NCBI GenBank assembly: GCA_949126835.1
Contig: OX421505.1
Span: forward strand, 10,325,283 to 10,389,282
Reading direction: 5' to 3'
Length of the DNA: 64,000 nucleotides
DNA from: Anisus vortex
Taxonomy: Eukaryota; Mollusca; Gastropoda; Planorbidae
In this document: positions 21,839 through 33,860 of the stretch, piece after piece
How positions within the stretch are numbered: the stretch's first letter is position 1
Layout: the number at the start of each line of letters is the position of its first letter
Program-made: the position numbers and the translations under genes
Notes under the pieces: generated by a model
The model's database searches: none
The model's input: the letters and a program-made list of their open reading frames with translations, nothing else
Told to the model about the DNA's origin: nothing

Positions 21839-22066
21839 TATGTACCTGGCGTTTTCTGTCCAGTTGTCCGTCAAATGTACCTGGTTTGTCTTCCTTATGT
21901 ACCTGGCGTTTTCTGTCCAGTTGTCCGTCAAATGTACCTGGTTTGTCTTCCTTATGTACCTGGCGTTTTCTATCCAGTTGTCCGTCAAATGTACCTGGTG
22001 TGTCTTCCTTATGTACCTGGCGTTTTCTATCCAGTTGTCCGTCTAATGTACCTGGTGTGTCTGTCT
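21839..22066. repeat. 57-bp minisatellite, 4 copies
   Basis: The unit, tatgtacctggcgttttct then gtccagttgtccgtcaaatg, starts at 21839, 21896, 21953 and 22010. Looser relatives of the half-unit (gtgtctgtctaatgtacctg) extend left to about 21690. Because 57 is a multiple of three, every frame that is open in one unit stays open; this explains the overlapping ORFs. Confidence 0.92.
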
Positions 22067-22070
22067 AGTG

Positions 22071-22250
22071 CAGGGGTCGGGAACCCATGGATCGCGAGCC
22101 AGGTGTGGCTCTTTTGATGGCTGCATCTGGCTCGCAGACAAATGTTCGATTATTAAAAAATGTGTTTTTTTTAAAGACTTTTTTATCTACATAATAATTG
22201 CAAATCAATATTTCATTCTACAAATGAGTTAAAGTCTACTTTAGCTCAGC
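22071..22250 (+). mobile_element. hAT element, left end only
   Basis: caggggtcgggaacccatgg followed by atcgcgagccaggtgtggctc is the same end as the 376-bp element at 60542-60917, and alignment continues to about 22230. The right terminus is missing; a LINE tail follows directly. Confidence 0.75.
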
Positions 22251-22254
22251 ATCA

Positions 22255-22390
22255 GAAGAATTCGACAGAGCCTGTCTCTCAAGGATAGGTCTCCACAGAC
22301 ACAGTCAATTTTGCAGGGCTGGCCAAATCACAGGAGCGCAAATCTAATCGTCTTTCGAGACTATGGAGCCAATGATGATGATGATATGTG
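22255..22390 (+). repeat. Non-LTR retrotransposon tail ending in (gat)n
   Basis: gtctccacagacacagtcaa, then gggctggccaaatcacagg and gagactatggagccaatgat, ends in gatgatgatgat. Its placement after a truncated hAT and its trinucleotide tail fit the 3' end of an RTE-like or related LINE. No coding motif is preserved. Confidence 0.45.
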
Positions 22391-22399
22391 TGTATGTGT

Positions 22400-23560
22400 G
22401 TATACATTTATATCAATCTTTCTATCTTCTTATAAACTATCAATCTACTTCATAATACAAATCCACTTTTTATTATTGTCAAGATTTGGTACAAATCAAA
22501 ATTCTTTAACATAAATAATGCAATTTCTATCATTAAGTCATTTTTTTAAAGATTCTATTTCTAATGTATTTACCTTTAAAAAGAAAACAAATACACAATC
22601 CCTACTGTAACTATACATTCACCAAATGACCCCAAACATATTTTGAGAACAAAAAAAATTATCCAAAAGTTCGTTTCTTTTAAAAAAAAAAATTTAAAGG
22701 AAAATTTATTGCGCAATGTTCAGCTGTCTGGAACAAAGTTAATTGGGGGGTAAATTTTCAGGAAATAAGACATATTAGTCTTCTTTCTAGAAGATTTCTT
22801 TTGACGACTATAAAAAAAAAAAAAGCTTGCTGCCAAATTTTAAACATAATGGATCTATTGTCCAGTGCAGTTAATTGGAAATCCTACTTATTTGAAAAGA
22901 GGTTAAAATACTTATATTGTGTATAACAGGAAAATTCTGAGCTTAAAGAAAAAAATGGAATTTTATGATTTGACAGATACTTTTTTTTTAGATAAATTTA
23001 AAGTTAATTTTTTTTTTTAAGGTAAATCAAATGCTATGCGTTTTATTCTACCTGTCTATTTGAAATATATAGCCTATGTTACGGCCAAACAATACTAGTT
23101 TTTAAGTGGTGCCTCGAGAAACAGAATAAAAAAAATATTTCAATATAACTACCAATGCCTGAATAAAAACGTGTTTTTTTATATTTGTCCTTAATACATT
23201 GTTTAAAAGATGCTAGTGACATTCACCTGACATCTGGTGATGTATGTCCAATTAAAACAATGGACGCTTAACATGACCGGGAGTGTAGATACCTTGTGGT
23301 TAAATGAGAAATCTAGGTCAATGGATTGATTAAAAAACAGGAAGGTGACGGTTCATCTACGAATCAATATTTGCATACAAAAAAAAACAAGTAAAATCAA
23401 ATATTATAAGTCTTTCGGTGGAAATAAATAGAAACTGCAAGCCCTTATGTCGAGTATAACTTGCTGAAGAACCAAGAATTACACAATTGCTACCAGGTAT
23501 TATAGTTTTCAATACACATTACTAGGTTTCAAGTGTGTAGCGTCCGCTAATATAGACAGT
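22400..23560. other. No gene seen
   Basis: AT-rich DNA with A and T homopolymers. No domain, tandem repeat or inverted end could be supported. Confidence 0.5.
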
Positions 23561-23654
23561 ACCTTGCGATACAGTTGACAATTATACGTATTTATTTACA
23601 CCGGAAGACTTGGCTGCAAATGGGATGTCGCGCATGCGCAGACTAACTATTCAG

Positions 23655-23696
23655 CTCAATAAATAGAGCAAGCGGCCCATCTTATTATATTCTTAG
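23655..23696 (-). mobile_element. Single end of the CAAAG...CTTTG MITE
   Basis: aaatagagcaagcggcccat followed by cttattatattcttagg is the inverse of the MITE terminus at 42525. The partner end was not found nearby. Confidence 0.55.
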
Positions 23697-24014
23697 GTAA
23701 AAATCGCTAAATTTGGAAACTTTTCGGGACATTATTTGAAAAAGAAAGGCATAAGTCTTTACAGTCTAACTAACTAATACAACGCACATCCTTATAAAAT
23801 GTTAAGTAAAATAAAAATAGAGAAACAAAAACACGGTTCATACTTGATATGCAAGATCTAAGTCTATAAATTACTTTGACTTACCGTATAAGTTTACAGA
23901 CGTTCCTTCTAAATAGAAGACTAGAAAGCCCTTTTTCTCAAAACTCCTGCAGGGTGGCAGGGATCGGTCGGCGGCAGGACAAGAACAAGGGCCGTTTTTT
24001 TTTTACAGTCCGTC

Positions 24015-24110
24015 TTTCATAGTGGCATTCGGGTATGTAATGGGTTGTCTGAACTAGCTAAGGAAGTTAATAGTTTATAATTCCTTAAAACCATTATTAA
24101 CAACAACAAC
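24015..24110 (+). repeat. Degraded LINE 3'-end fragment (SFFPSGIRAW family)
   Basis: gtggcattcgggtatgtaat followed by gggttgtctgaac matches the codons for GIRAWNGLPEQ in diverged form. A short antisense tail piece (acagacgttccttct) lies just upstream at 23898. Confidence 0.5.
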
Positions 24111-24594
24111 ATGAAAACCCGATTATATATTTATGACCTTAAACGAGCTCAAGTATAGCAATCCTTTGAAAAAGTTTCCATCAAGAAAGTATAACTATAA
24201 AAATGTTCATAATGAAAACTAAATTATAAGTTAGCTCATTAGCTGTTGTTGTTTTCTTTTTACGCTCGCATCAGGCGACGGCTCGAGCCGGCACTGGCTA
24301 AAGTAAATGTAAATTTTTAATAATTCATCGATAAATATAGAAATGTAGATCATCATGTAGATCATAATGCAAAGAAACTAAATACGCATAAAAGCTTTTA
24401 TATATTAATTATTTAACAAACCCCTGAAAAACAAGTAGGTTTCTTTTTCAGAGGAATCCATTATATGTATCTTTGTTTGCATGTATTCAATTATACATGA
24501 TTTATCATCAATCTTACGGTAGCAACTGATTTGTTTTTGGTATGCGAATGGTTCTCATCAAACTTAGTGCACGTAAAATCTAATAGGCAAAAGA

Positions 24595-25015
24595 TATATT
24601 AAAGATAAGATAAGATTACTTTATTGTTAACAAAAAATGGAAATTTGACTTGATAACATAAATTCCGTCTTTCAGCATACTTAAAACAATATTAAAGAAC
24701 CAATTGTACTCAAGCACAATAGACACTATCATACCGTTTATCATACAAGAAAAATGTAGGCCTATCATTTAGGAGTCAGCTATTGTATTTTCTGGCTGAC
24801 TGATGATTCTTTTGAAAGATTCTTACTGATAGTGGAACAAAAGACTCATTAAATCTCTCTGTTCTTGCCCTTATTGAAAGTATCCGGCCACTTCGACTAG
24901 ATGTGATGTAACTATTGTGAAGCAGGTGTGCATGATCTGGAAGAATTTTTTCAATCATAGACAGGCACCTTGAATTGAATATATCTCTATCTCTATCCTA
25001 TTATTTACAATACAA
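24595..25015 (-). pseudogene. LINE ORF2 C-terminus with AAGATAAGAT tail
   Basis: The minus strand encodes IEKILPDHAHLLHNSYITSS and then ARTERFNESFVPLSVRIFQ. RT.RF..SFVP.S is a recurrent end of LINE ORF2 proteins in animals. Its 3' side at 24598-24615 is aaagataagataagatta, a plausible simple-repeat tail in antisense. Only the last 60 or so codons remain. Confidence 0.6.
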
Positions 25016-25019
25016 GATA

Positions 25020-26810
25020 ATATGACAATGTATCCAACAAAAATCCTTCATACGCACATATAAAAAAAAATGCCCCCCAGAACAGTTGGCCTTGGATTTG
25101 AAATTGTCAATTTTCTTCTGAGCACAAATACAAACGCCCTAGGCCCCAAACCATCATTCCTTGGTGAAGAAGCAGAAAAACAAACTACAAATTCTGCAAA
25201 TGGAGCACCGAATCTTCTGGGAGACATTAAAATTTAATCTCATCGCTTCTAAAACTGTGTCAGGGCTTTCCCGTCATTACTTTTTTTGACGTGGAGGAGA
25301 TGGAGCGAAATAAATTTTAAAAACTAGAATCAAGAAAAACTGACATTATTATATTCCAATAATAAGCTTCCATTGACAACATCCGTGTCAAACTTCCAGC
25401 TAAGCTTCTCTTATTGTGCATTTAGTATTATCTTGTACTTACACATTTTAATTTTTGCAAAAACATATTTTATATGGAGATAAAAACAATACATTATGTC
25501 CTATCGTCACTTATCTACATATTATTGTCTTCTCTGATTTTTTTTTCCGAAATGTATCATTTTGTCTTTGTTTTTACTACAATCTTTGTCTTCTGAAAAC
25601 TTCAGATGCATTTTTTCTCAAAACTAAATTCTGATGACATAGAACAAGATAATACTGAGGGGACGTTTTGTATTTCTTAAAGAAGTAAAAGTTAAGTACC
25701 AATCTGCCACAATACCAATTTACCAATCTACCAATCTACGCATGTACCTATGTACCTATTCGATGTGTCTCCTATCAACGAATGATGGGGTAGGAGAAGA
25801 TGGACGGAAAAGGGTAAAAGCGCATGAATTGTGTGGTGGTCACACAAGCCGCCTGAGCGCATGCTAGTCATATCAACCTCAAGCACTTTCTTTTTTTAGC
25901 CTGTAATATATACCCAAGCTCGATATGTTAACAGACACTACTTTAGTCTTGCAAGAGGAAAAAATACTTTCCATTGTCGATGAAAAATTTTTTTTTGTCT
26001 TTGACATTTTAATTTCCACCTGAAACGGGCTATTCTCGGTTTATTGACCAGTTGTATCGGTTTTGTGATCATTTACTGCGTAAGTGTATTTAACAGACCA
26101 CGTGACTCCCTGACTGGAATATACCGGAAGCAGTACTTCTCGACTTAGAAATAAATTCGCCGGAAGTGTTGCAGCAATTTCTTTTTTTTTAAAGCATGTT
26201 CATCCATTTTGTTTCGTTTATTTAATTTTTTTTGTTTGTTTGAAGGTAGTTCTGCATTTATCATTATCCATTTACCAACATGGCCTTTGATGAAATAAGT
26301 TGACTCATTCAATGGATTTTACACCACATCTAAAAATACACGTTAGAACTGGTTCAACGCAGCCTCCAACTTTGACTTGTGTCAAACTAGACCTTGCTGC
26401 CACCAGTCTGTCTCGTGTCTATAAAATGTCTCACATGTTTTTCCTCCCATAGATCTGTGTTTTGTTTTGGTTGTTTTAAAAAACGGTAGAAGTTTTTTGT
26501 GGGGAAATAATTTTTCAAACAATTTATTTTCTCGTGATTTTTGTTTTTATTATTCAAGGGCTCAATCAATACAGGTTCAACTGTATAAAAAAATGATCAA
26601 TATCTAATTAATAATAATAAAAAAAAACATTTTAATTAAACCTCATATTTTTTTCTTTTATGTTTTTTTTTCAACCAAGCCTTTTTAAAAAGTTTTATCT
26701 TATCTGTGTAAATCACATAAAGACAAGTCTAAGGCTACACGAGTAGACTGTTAGCTTTATTTACACGATGTTCAGCTCTGTCTTATCATTCATCTTATCT
26801 TCTTATTAAT
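25020..26810. other. No gene seen
   Basis: About 1.8 kb of AT-rich sequence with T homopolymers and short open frames without domains. A small set of imperfect repeats (accaatctacc, tgtacctatg) lies at 25718-25755. Confidence 0.45.
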
Positions 26811-26817
26811 ATCTTAT

Positions 26818-27245
26818 ATGATACAGATCGTTGCGTCCTACGCTTAGTCGTGGTTTGAGTCTAGTCTTCCCTTTTTGGTAACTAAAGTACCCTTCGGTCC
26901 CTATTGATCATAGGGCCGGTGAAGCAGCGTTCACCAGTTTCTGTGGCCACGGTATACTAGGTGATTGTGGGGCCAGCACAATGCACAGACGCCTTTACTT
27001 TACCCCTACTAAGTTCAGGTATCCATCAGAGCTGGGTAGACTCCAGGCCACCCTACAGACTCGAGAAAAAGTCCTAGTCTTCACTAGGACTCAAACCCTG
27101 ACCCTTCAGTACGCCAGGCGAACGCGCTGCCACTCGACCACCGTGCCTCCTATCCCTTATATTTTTTGGTTAGAAGTTTTAAAAGTCGTTGGCTTTCCTC
27201 TGTTTGTTCAGACAACCCATTCCATGGCCCTTATGCCAACATGTT
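26818..27245 (-). repeat. LINE 3'-end fragment (SFFPSGIRAW family), split by a SINE
   Basis: The left part (26825-26868, gttgcgtcctacgcttagtc) and the right part (27165-27245, ctgtttgttcagacaaccca then ttccatggccc) are contiguous in the copy at 56940-57110. The SINE at 26880-27150 therefore inserted into this LINE tail. Confidence 0.78.
26880..27150 (-). repeat. tRNA-derived SINE, nested in a LINE tail
   Basis: Nearly full-length minus-strand copy: gatcatagggccggtgaagc (3' end) through the body to aacgcgctgccactcgacca then ccgtgcctcc (tRNA-like head). The intact gatcataggg junction here serves as the empty-site reference for the THAP-element insertion at 53609. Confidence 0.88.
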
Positions 27246-27934
27246 AGAAAAAGAACAATTGGGAAAAAAGGTCTCCTAGATTGGGAGTTTTGCATCACCA
27301 GTTTTGATCTGCAGACAGCCTCAAATCGCCTCCAGCATAAATAACTAGTGTTCACATAGTAGGCCTATAATTAATATACTAATACTAATTAATAATAATA
27401 TAATTATGAAATGGTTGAGTAAAATTTTGAAATTTAATAAAAACATCAACAATAACTGTTTAGATAAATGTCCAGCCTGTAGAACTTAAAGTAAACAGAC
27501 GACCCCAATATGGCTTCCCAAACAATGTTGTCCACACAGTATTACAAGAAGTAACTGACTTAATAGTGTGGCTACCCGGCACTAATGTTTCTTAATATTC
27601 ATTATTTTATGCCTTATTTCAAAATAGTTCTTAAACAAAAATTTTAGCTTTAGAAAACAAAAAATATGTTTCAAATTTTGCGAAACTATAGTCATATTAA
27701 TACTTAATTGAAATAAATTATATTGATAAGTAAAATTAAAGTATTGTTTTTCGTTAGAAATATGTATTTAAAAAGAAAAATGGCTGCCGTATCCAAGGTT
27801 AACATAATTGTAAATATTATTTTCTTTTTGCATATTTATACGATTGGTCATTAGTTCTATATATAGTCTAAATAGTATACCTATATTACACCTGTTTTAT
27901 ACCTATAAAAAAAGTACCCGTCTGACCGAATTGA

Positions 27935-28052
27935 TCCATAGGTCGGTTGAAGCAGCGTTCACCAGTTTCTGTGGCCACGGCATACTAGGTGATTGTGTGG
28001 CCGGGACCTTCGGCTCGCCAATCGAACGCGCTGCCACTCGGCTACCGTGCCC
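27935..28052 (-). repeat. tRNA-derived SINE, internally deleted
   Basis: Has the 3' end (ggttgaagcagcgttcacca) and the head (tcgccaatcgaacgcgctgc) but lacks the body between about 28002 and 28004. It sits between two copies of ttttatacct (27895 and 28058), which probably form its target duplication. Confidence 0.82.
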
Positions 28053-28099
28053 CAAATTTTATACCTAAATTATACCTATATTATACCTTAACTATATGT

Positions 28100-28820
28100 A
28101 ATACAAAACAATGCTCTCTCTCTCTCTCTACTAGCTCCCCTGCCCCTCAAGAATTGACAGTGCATACTTAACAACTGTATTCTTTTAGGCGCCCTTCTCC
28201 CTCCCCCAACTCCCTTCCCAGAAGACAACAAAAAAAGCAAAGAAAAGGAACAAATGCAATTATCGACGCGCCGTGGACCGTGTCCCCAGTAACAAGTCGA
28301 CTTTGTACAACCTGGGGGGTGGGTAAGTTGGGGGGGGGGGGTTGAGTTGTTCTGGAATCAATAAGGTATTTGTCTTGTGTGCTCGCAAGGTCGACATCGG
28401 AGAGCGATACTTGGAGGTAAATAGGGAAAATCTATTAGCCGCAAACAGACGAACAAAAAGGGGGGAGGGAATCCGGTGGGAGTTGTCTGCCCTTGTCAGC
28501 TCCATCTTTCTCTACTCCCCTTTCCCAACCACATACGCCTCCATTCCCCTCCAGTATTTTGTGCGTATTATCTTTTTTTCTTACCGTTGTTCTGAAAATA
28601 TGAAAAGATTGATTGATTCAAAGTGTATCCACATGTGGCCTTATGTAGGCAAGTGCTAATTAGAGATAACCGCCGGGGTTGAGTATGTGGATGCGGGGAC
28701 ATTATATTGACGATAGAGCCACATGAACAAATGTTCAGACAGTTGCAACTATCCAGTAATGTATATCATATATCCTCAGGACAACAGTGTGTGTTTTTTA
28801 TTTATTTAAACTTCAATCTA
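28100..28820. other. No gene seen
   Basis: Includes a short CT run near 28112, C-rich and G-rich tracts near 28200 and 28330, and open frames without recognisable domains. Confidence 0.45.
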
Positions 28821-28827
28821 CAACAAG

Positions 28828-29090
28828 CTAGGCATGGTGGCCGAGCGGCAGCGCGTTCGACTGGCGTTCCGAAATTTCTGGGTGTCGAATCCTGGTGAAG
28901 GCTAGGATTTGTTCCCCGGACTGGAGGGTGTCCCTGAGCCTAACCCAGCTCTGATGGGTACCTGACATTAGTTGGGGTAAAGTGAAGCCGGATGGGCATT
29001 GTGCTGGCCGCACATCCCCTCGTATGCCCATGGTCACAGAAACTGGTGAACGCTGCTTCATCGGCCCTATGATCAATTTGGTCCTTTAAT
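28828..29090 (+). repeat. tRNA-derived SINE, best-preserved copy
   Basis: Starts ggcatggtggccgagcggc, an RNA polymerase III A-box context, with gtgtcgaatcctgg as B-box region about 40 bp later. The body follows (acccagctctgatgggtacc, tggggtaaagtgaagccgg, gggcattgtgctggccg) and the end is aactggtgaacgctgcttca then tcggccctatgatcaattt. The architecture is a tRNA-like head plus an unrelated body of about 190 bp. Six or more copies occur in this window. Confidence 0.92.
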
Positions 29091-29099
29091 TTTAATGTA

Positions 29100-29400
29100 C
29101 AACAATAATTTAAAACGACTACAAGACAAGAATAGCATTAACTAAAAGCACAGAGAAATAAAAGAGAAAAAAAACAGAAAGGAGAATCATATCAGAGAAA
29201 CTTAGTAAACCTTAACAGAAAACGGAAAATCAGAAAACCATTAATTAACACGATAACAGAAAACCACGGCCAGAAAATCATCTCAGATAAAAACATCCCT
29301 GAAAAACAAAACAAAAAACAAAACATCAAAGAAATCTCTAGCGAAAAAACAAAACAATCAAACACAACAAGGGAAAGGATACCAGAAAATGGTGTAGTTC
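29100..29400. repeat. A-rich strand-biased stretch with cagaaaa motifs
   Basis: Purine-rich on the plus strand, with recurring cagaaaac/cagaaaat/aacaaaac short motifs. Probably degenerate simple repeat; no coding signal. Confidence 0.4.
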
Positions 29401-29984
29401 TTCTATTAATATTATTATGTATTTATAAATAAATAAAAGAGCTACATTTCAAAAGGCATTTTTTTAGAAATACAATTATATATTATCTCTATGTTATCGT
29501 TATAACGATCTTAAAGTGGTCTTCCAATAAGCGAGAAAGATACGAAGTAACTTCCCTGAGATAAAGTATAAAGAGAAAAAAGATACACTTCTTTTCTTGG
29601 TTTATTGCAAACATACATTGAAGAAAAACAACATACAGTTATGTTAAGAAAACAACTAATTTGTTCTTCTTTTAACGCAATAGCAATAGGCAGGCTACTT
29701 AAAAAAACACACATTAATATTACTTTTTTTTTAAATTGTAAGAATTTTCAGGAATAAAAGCTTTCATAAAACGTTTTCAGTTAAGTGAAATCTAATAATT
29801 ACATTTTAGACACATGCGGGAGACAGATGTTCGATTTTCTGTCAGGGATAGAACACATTTTTTTTGTAATTTTTTTATAAACCCGATTACAATAAGTATT
29901 TTCAGTTACTTTCCTAAATGTTTTCAGTAAATAATAATTATATTTTTAAAAAATATTACAGCTTTATGTTATGTGGCTTATACA

Positions 29985-30036
29985 GGTATTTGTTATTTTT
30001 CCCCGGGCAACGCCGGGGAATTCGGCTTGTACTTTA
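29985..30036 (+). mobile_element. Possible Helitron 3' terminus
   Basis: ccccgggcaacgccggggaa forms a 6-bp perfect hairpin with a 6-base loop, followed by ttcggcttgt, close to a CTRR-type end. A GC hairpin about 10 bases before CTRR is the usual Helitron 3' structure. The 5' end was not located and the CTTG end departs from CTRR, so this is tentative. Confidence 0.4.
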
Positions 30037-30304
30037 AATAAAAATGTAACCAGGTAAAAAAATCAATACAGTCTAGTGCTTACAGTAATCTACCCTGGGA
30101 GATTAGATTAACAAAACAACATTTGATTAGCGAGATTTTTTTTTAAAAATCAGCTTTCGCTTCTTTTTATCCCAAACTAAATGCAAGCTTAATACAAAAC
30201 AATAACAACAATCTATTACAATGCTCAGAGAAACATTAAGACAAAAGTACTTTTCTTATCACATAGTATTATGAAAGAACGATTGCATCTAACTATTATT
30301 TCTT

Positions 30305-30485
30305 ACCAAGTGGAATCTGGGCATGGAATGAGTTGCCTTAACAAACCAATAACAAAAAAACAGTAGCTTAACATCATTTGAAATAACTAATCAACACTAG
30401 ACTCAGACCACAAAGGAGTTTAGGACGCAATAATCTTCTTTATACAAGGTGCGTCTGTAGCATGAACGATAAGATCAGATTAAAA
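30305..30485 (+). repeat. LINE 3'-end fragment (SFFPSGIRAW family)
   Basis: tctgggcatggaatgagttg then ccttaacaaacc, followed by gactcagaccaca, ggacgcaataatcttcttta and tacaaggtgcgtctgtag, matches the full tail at 58668. Coding frame degraded. Confidence 0.8.
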
Positions 30486-30489
30486 TAAA

Positions 30490-32160
30490 CAAAAGTGAAG
30501 ATGAAATATTGACACAAACGTATTAACTCAACAAAAAATATATTATATCAAACAAAATCTATTTTTTAGTTTTAGTTTTCTTTTAGATTTTTATTTTGTT
30601 TTGTTTTTTTACATAAGCGTCATTGAGCTATATTTTACATGGAGTGCTTAATCGCTTAACATTTTGTCGGGAAAAGGCAGACACTTGTTTATAGATAAGT
30701 TTTACTGTAGTAAGATGGCCCAGTAGTAAGCGTGTCAAAATCCTAAAATTGTTGGCGGAGTAATTCTGATATCAAATTAATCTTATTGTCGAACGCCAAC
30801 ACTGAATAATGGAAGGTTTTTTTTTAATGTAATGCTATAAGGCTCACGTGTTGCAGCAGTGCTAATAGCATCTGAGAAACAGGACAGGAAAACAATTAAG
30901 ATAACGCCAAATTATAGCCCAGTTGTACTTGTTTGTTGTTGTTTTTTGGGGGTTTCGCTGTCACGTGATTTATTGAGGCGCCTTGAATTTGCCTCCGTGA
31001 ATCTCCAAAACGAGTCTGATGACCTAATTTGCATCACTGATCGATATAAAATGATAAAATGCAGGCAGAAGATGAGGATAATGTATTTCTGAACCAATAC
31101 TACTTGATATATTTTAGGACGCCTAAATACACCACTGCATGCTTCCCTCACATACAGCCATATTGGCAGTATTGTAGCTCTGTATACGTTCCATGTATAA
31201 AACCTGTCAATGTTATTTTTTAATACTGTCTTTATCTATGTTTAAACAACACGTTTTAAGTTTTCTTTCATAGCTATAATTTATAGCCGATATTTAAAAA
31301 AATAACTGTGTAAAACAGGTAGATCTATGTCTACCTGTTTAAAAAAAAAGGTCACTACACTAGACTATGTCTATTTTAAAATCTGTGTGGGTTTTTTTAT
31401 ACCTCGCCTAAGTTTTAAAATTTGACTTCTTTCTAAAATCAAATACAACACATAACTATGTTTTAAAAAACCTTTATCTACTCCATTAAAAAAACATAAA
31501 ACTTTTTTCTATTATGTAAAAAAACCATAGCTTTGTTCGATACAACTTTTTAAAGCCATATCTATCTTTTCTAAAAGAACTTAATTTTGATTCCAGATGA
31601 TATGTTGTGGGGGAAAATTGTGGTTGGGGGCGTGGGGGCGGGGGAGAATGCAAGAGCACACAAAAAAATGCCTTACTTTGTCCCCGTTTGACCGAAGGAC
31701 AAGCCACACACACACACACAAAACAATTACAGTGAAAGCACGGCAATGTTCTACCTTGACCCCTTGACCTCCTCGATGGCTTAGTGCAAATGATGGATTA
31801 CCAACGTTTATATACGTGGTCTGGGAGAGAGGCTTTTGATGACGGTAGAGGGGAGGGGAAGGACGAGAGGTGGAGAGTTGGGATTGAAAGGGGGGAGGGG
31901 GAGTTAAATGATTACACATACACCCTAGGAATGGATGTAATATAAAAATGTGGGTCGATTCCAGAATCACAAAAGATGAAAGGATGGTTTAGTCTTTCAC
32001 ATTGTTTGTTGTGCGTTGGTATGAAACATAAATCTTGTATAGATCTTGAGTCTAGGCCTAGTGAGGTTTTTTACCGGAAATCGTTCTGAACGCATTAAAA
32101 CTTCTGTATTAAAAGTAGCGTCCGTAAGTTAGAAGGAGATTATAAATATATAAATGTCCT
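30490..32160. other. No gene seen
   Basis: AT-rich DNA. G-rich tract at 31610-31645 and a short CA run near 31706. Overlapping minus-strand frames at 31486-31970 come from C/T-rich composition. Confidence 0.45.
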
Positions 32161-32164
32161 CTTT

Positions 32165-32310
32165 TCGAACATGGAATGGGTTGCCTGAAAAAAAAAAAAG
32201 AAAACCAACAATTTAGCATCATTTCCTAACACTAATCTCAGACCATGAATAAGACTCGGATGCAATAGTCCACTATATCATCAAGACGCTTTGAGTAACA
32301 CATAAGATAA
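32165..32310 (+). repeat. LINE 3'-end fragment (SFFPSGIRAW family)
   Basis: cgaacatggaatgggttgcc then tga, followed by ctcagaccatgaataagact and cggatgcaatagtccac, in the same order as the other tails. Diverged. Confidence 0.72.
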
Positions 32311-33280
32311 CATAGCAACAAAAAAAGGGAGATGCATCTATGTATGTTCTTGTGTATTTGTACGTGTGTGTGTTTGTGTGTTCTCATGGATTCATTTATC
32401 AAAGTGAATGAATTATTAATAGCTCAATTATTATTACCGTAATTTTGCCAACAAAAAAAAATAAAAAATAATATATTGCACTCGTAAAAAGCAATTAAGA
32501 GAAAAAAGTGCAGGTAATTGAGAATGGAGCAAAAATAAGATAAACGTAATAAAATATGAATGAGTTCTATTGGTGAAATCCGTATCACGTGACCCAGATT
32601 CCGTTTTTTATATATAGAGCGTTCCCAGTAGGCGGAGCTTAAGTTTTTTTGTGTAAATTTAGTGACGTATTTGTGTAAATATAGAACCCACTTGAGGTAC
32701 AAACCTAACGTGGTGAAAGTGAAGTACTTCTTTATCATGCAAAATTCACATCTGAATATTGGCTATCCTACTCAAAAATAAGGAGGTAAATAGTAGTACT
32801 GTAGATTAATTGATTAATGTGATTAGGCTAGGGCCGGCTAGACCTATTTACACTTTCAATTTCACTTTATAGGCCTACACTTTTAATGTTTCGTAGGATA
32901 GGCTACGATGTCAAGTGATATTGTTGGTGAATAGGCTATCTAGTCAAGTCACTAATAGGCTCACATCGTCTATGATCTATGTCTATGATAATAATAAAAT
33001 AGCCTATTTTATTTAACATATATAATACAGCTTAAATCTTAATAAGACTTAAAACACAACACATCATTTAAAAAAAGCTCGAGCCTATATGAAACTTTAT
33101 TAATACAGCGGCCATATTTAATTGTACACCATTACTCAAAGTAAACACAAATCACGTGCTTTTTGTCACGGGATTGCAAACGCCCTATTTTTGTCACATG
33201 GTTGTTTTTCTTTAATATTTAAGCCGCCATACTGGACAACTGGAGCGAAATAAATGGAGCAGATTTCTTGGAGATTCATT

Positions 33281-33740
33281 AGTATCATAACAGCATTTAT
33301 AGTATCATAACAGCATTTATAGTATCATAACAGCATTTATAGTATCATAACAGCATTTATAGTATCATAACAGCATTTATAGTATCATAACAGCATTTAT
33401 AGTATCATAACAGCATTTATAGTATCATAACAGCATTTATAGTATCATAACAGCATTTATAGTATCATAACAGCATTTATAGTATCATAACAGCATTTAT
33501 AGTATCATAACAGCATTTATAGTATCATAACAGCATTTATAGTATCACAACAGCATTTATAGTATCATAACAGCATTTATAGTATCATAACAGCATTTAT
33601 AGTATCATAACAGCATTTATAGTATCATAACAGCATTTATAGTATCATAACAGCATTTATAGTATCATAACAGCATTTATAGTATCATAACAGCATTTAT
33701 AGTATCATAACAGCATTTATAGTATCATAACAGCATTTAT
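33281..33740. repeat. 20-bp minisatellite, 23 near-identical copies
   Basis: The unit agtatcataacagcatttat is repeated exactly 23 times without indels. The only variant seen is a T to C change at 33548. This homogeneity implies very recent expansion or ongoing homogenisation. Confidence 0.99.
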
Positions 33741-33860
33741 AGTTATACATAACTGATTCTTTTTGTATCTGTGTTATGTGTGTGTATTTCCGTGTTTCTT
33801 TTACACCTGTGGAAAGTTTTAATATTATATGCAGCCTATGCATTTGTGTATGTGTGTGTG

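Noticed and set aside
21779..22117. ORFs of 68-112 codons on the plus strand
   Set aside because: A 57-bp repeat keeps frames open in each register; no start context or domain.
33281..33740. CRISPR-like regular 20-bp array
   Set aside because: There are no spacers; units are directly abutting, and the context is eukaryotic. It is a minisatellite.
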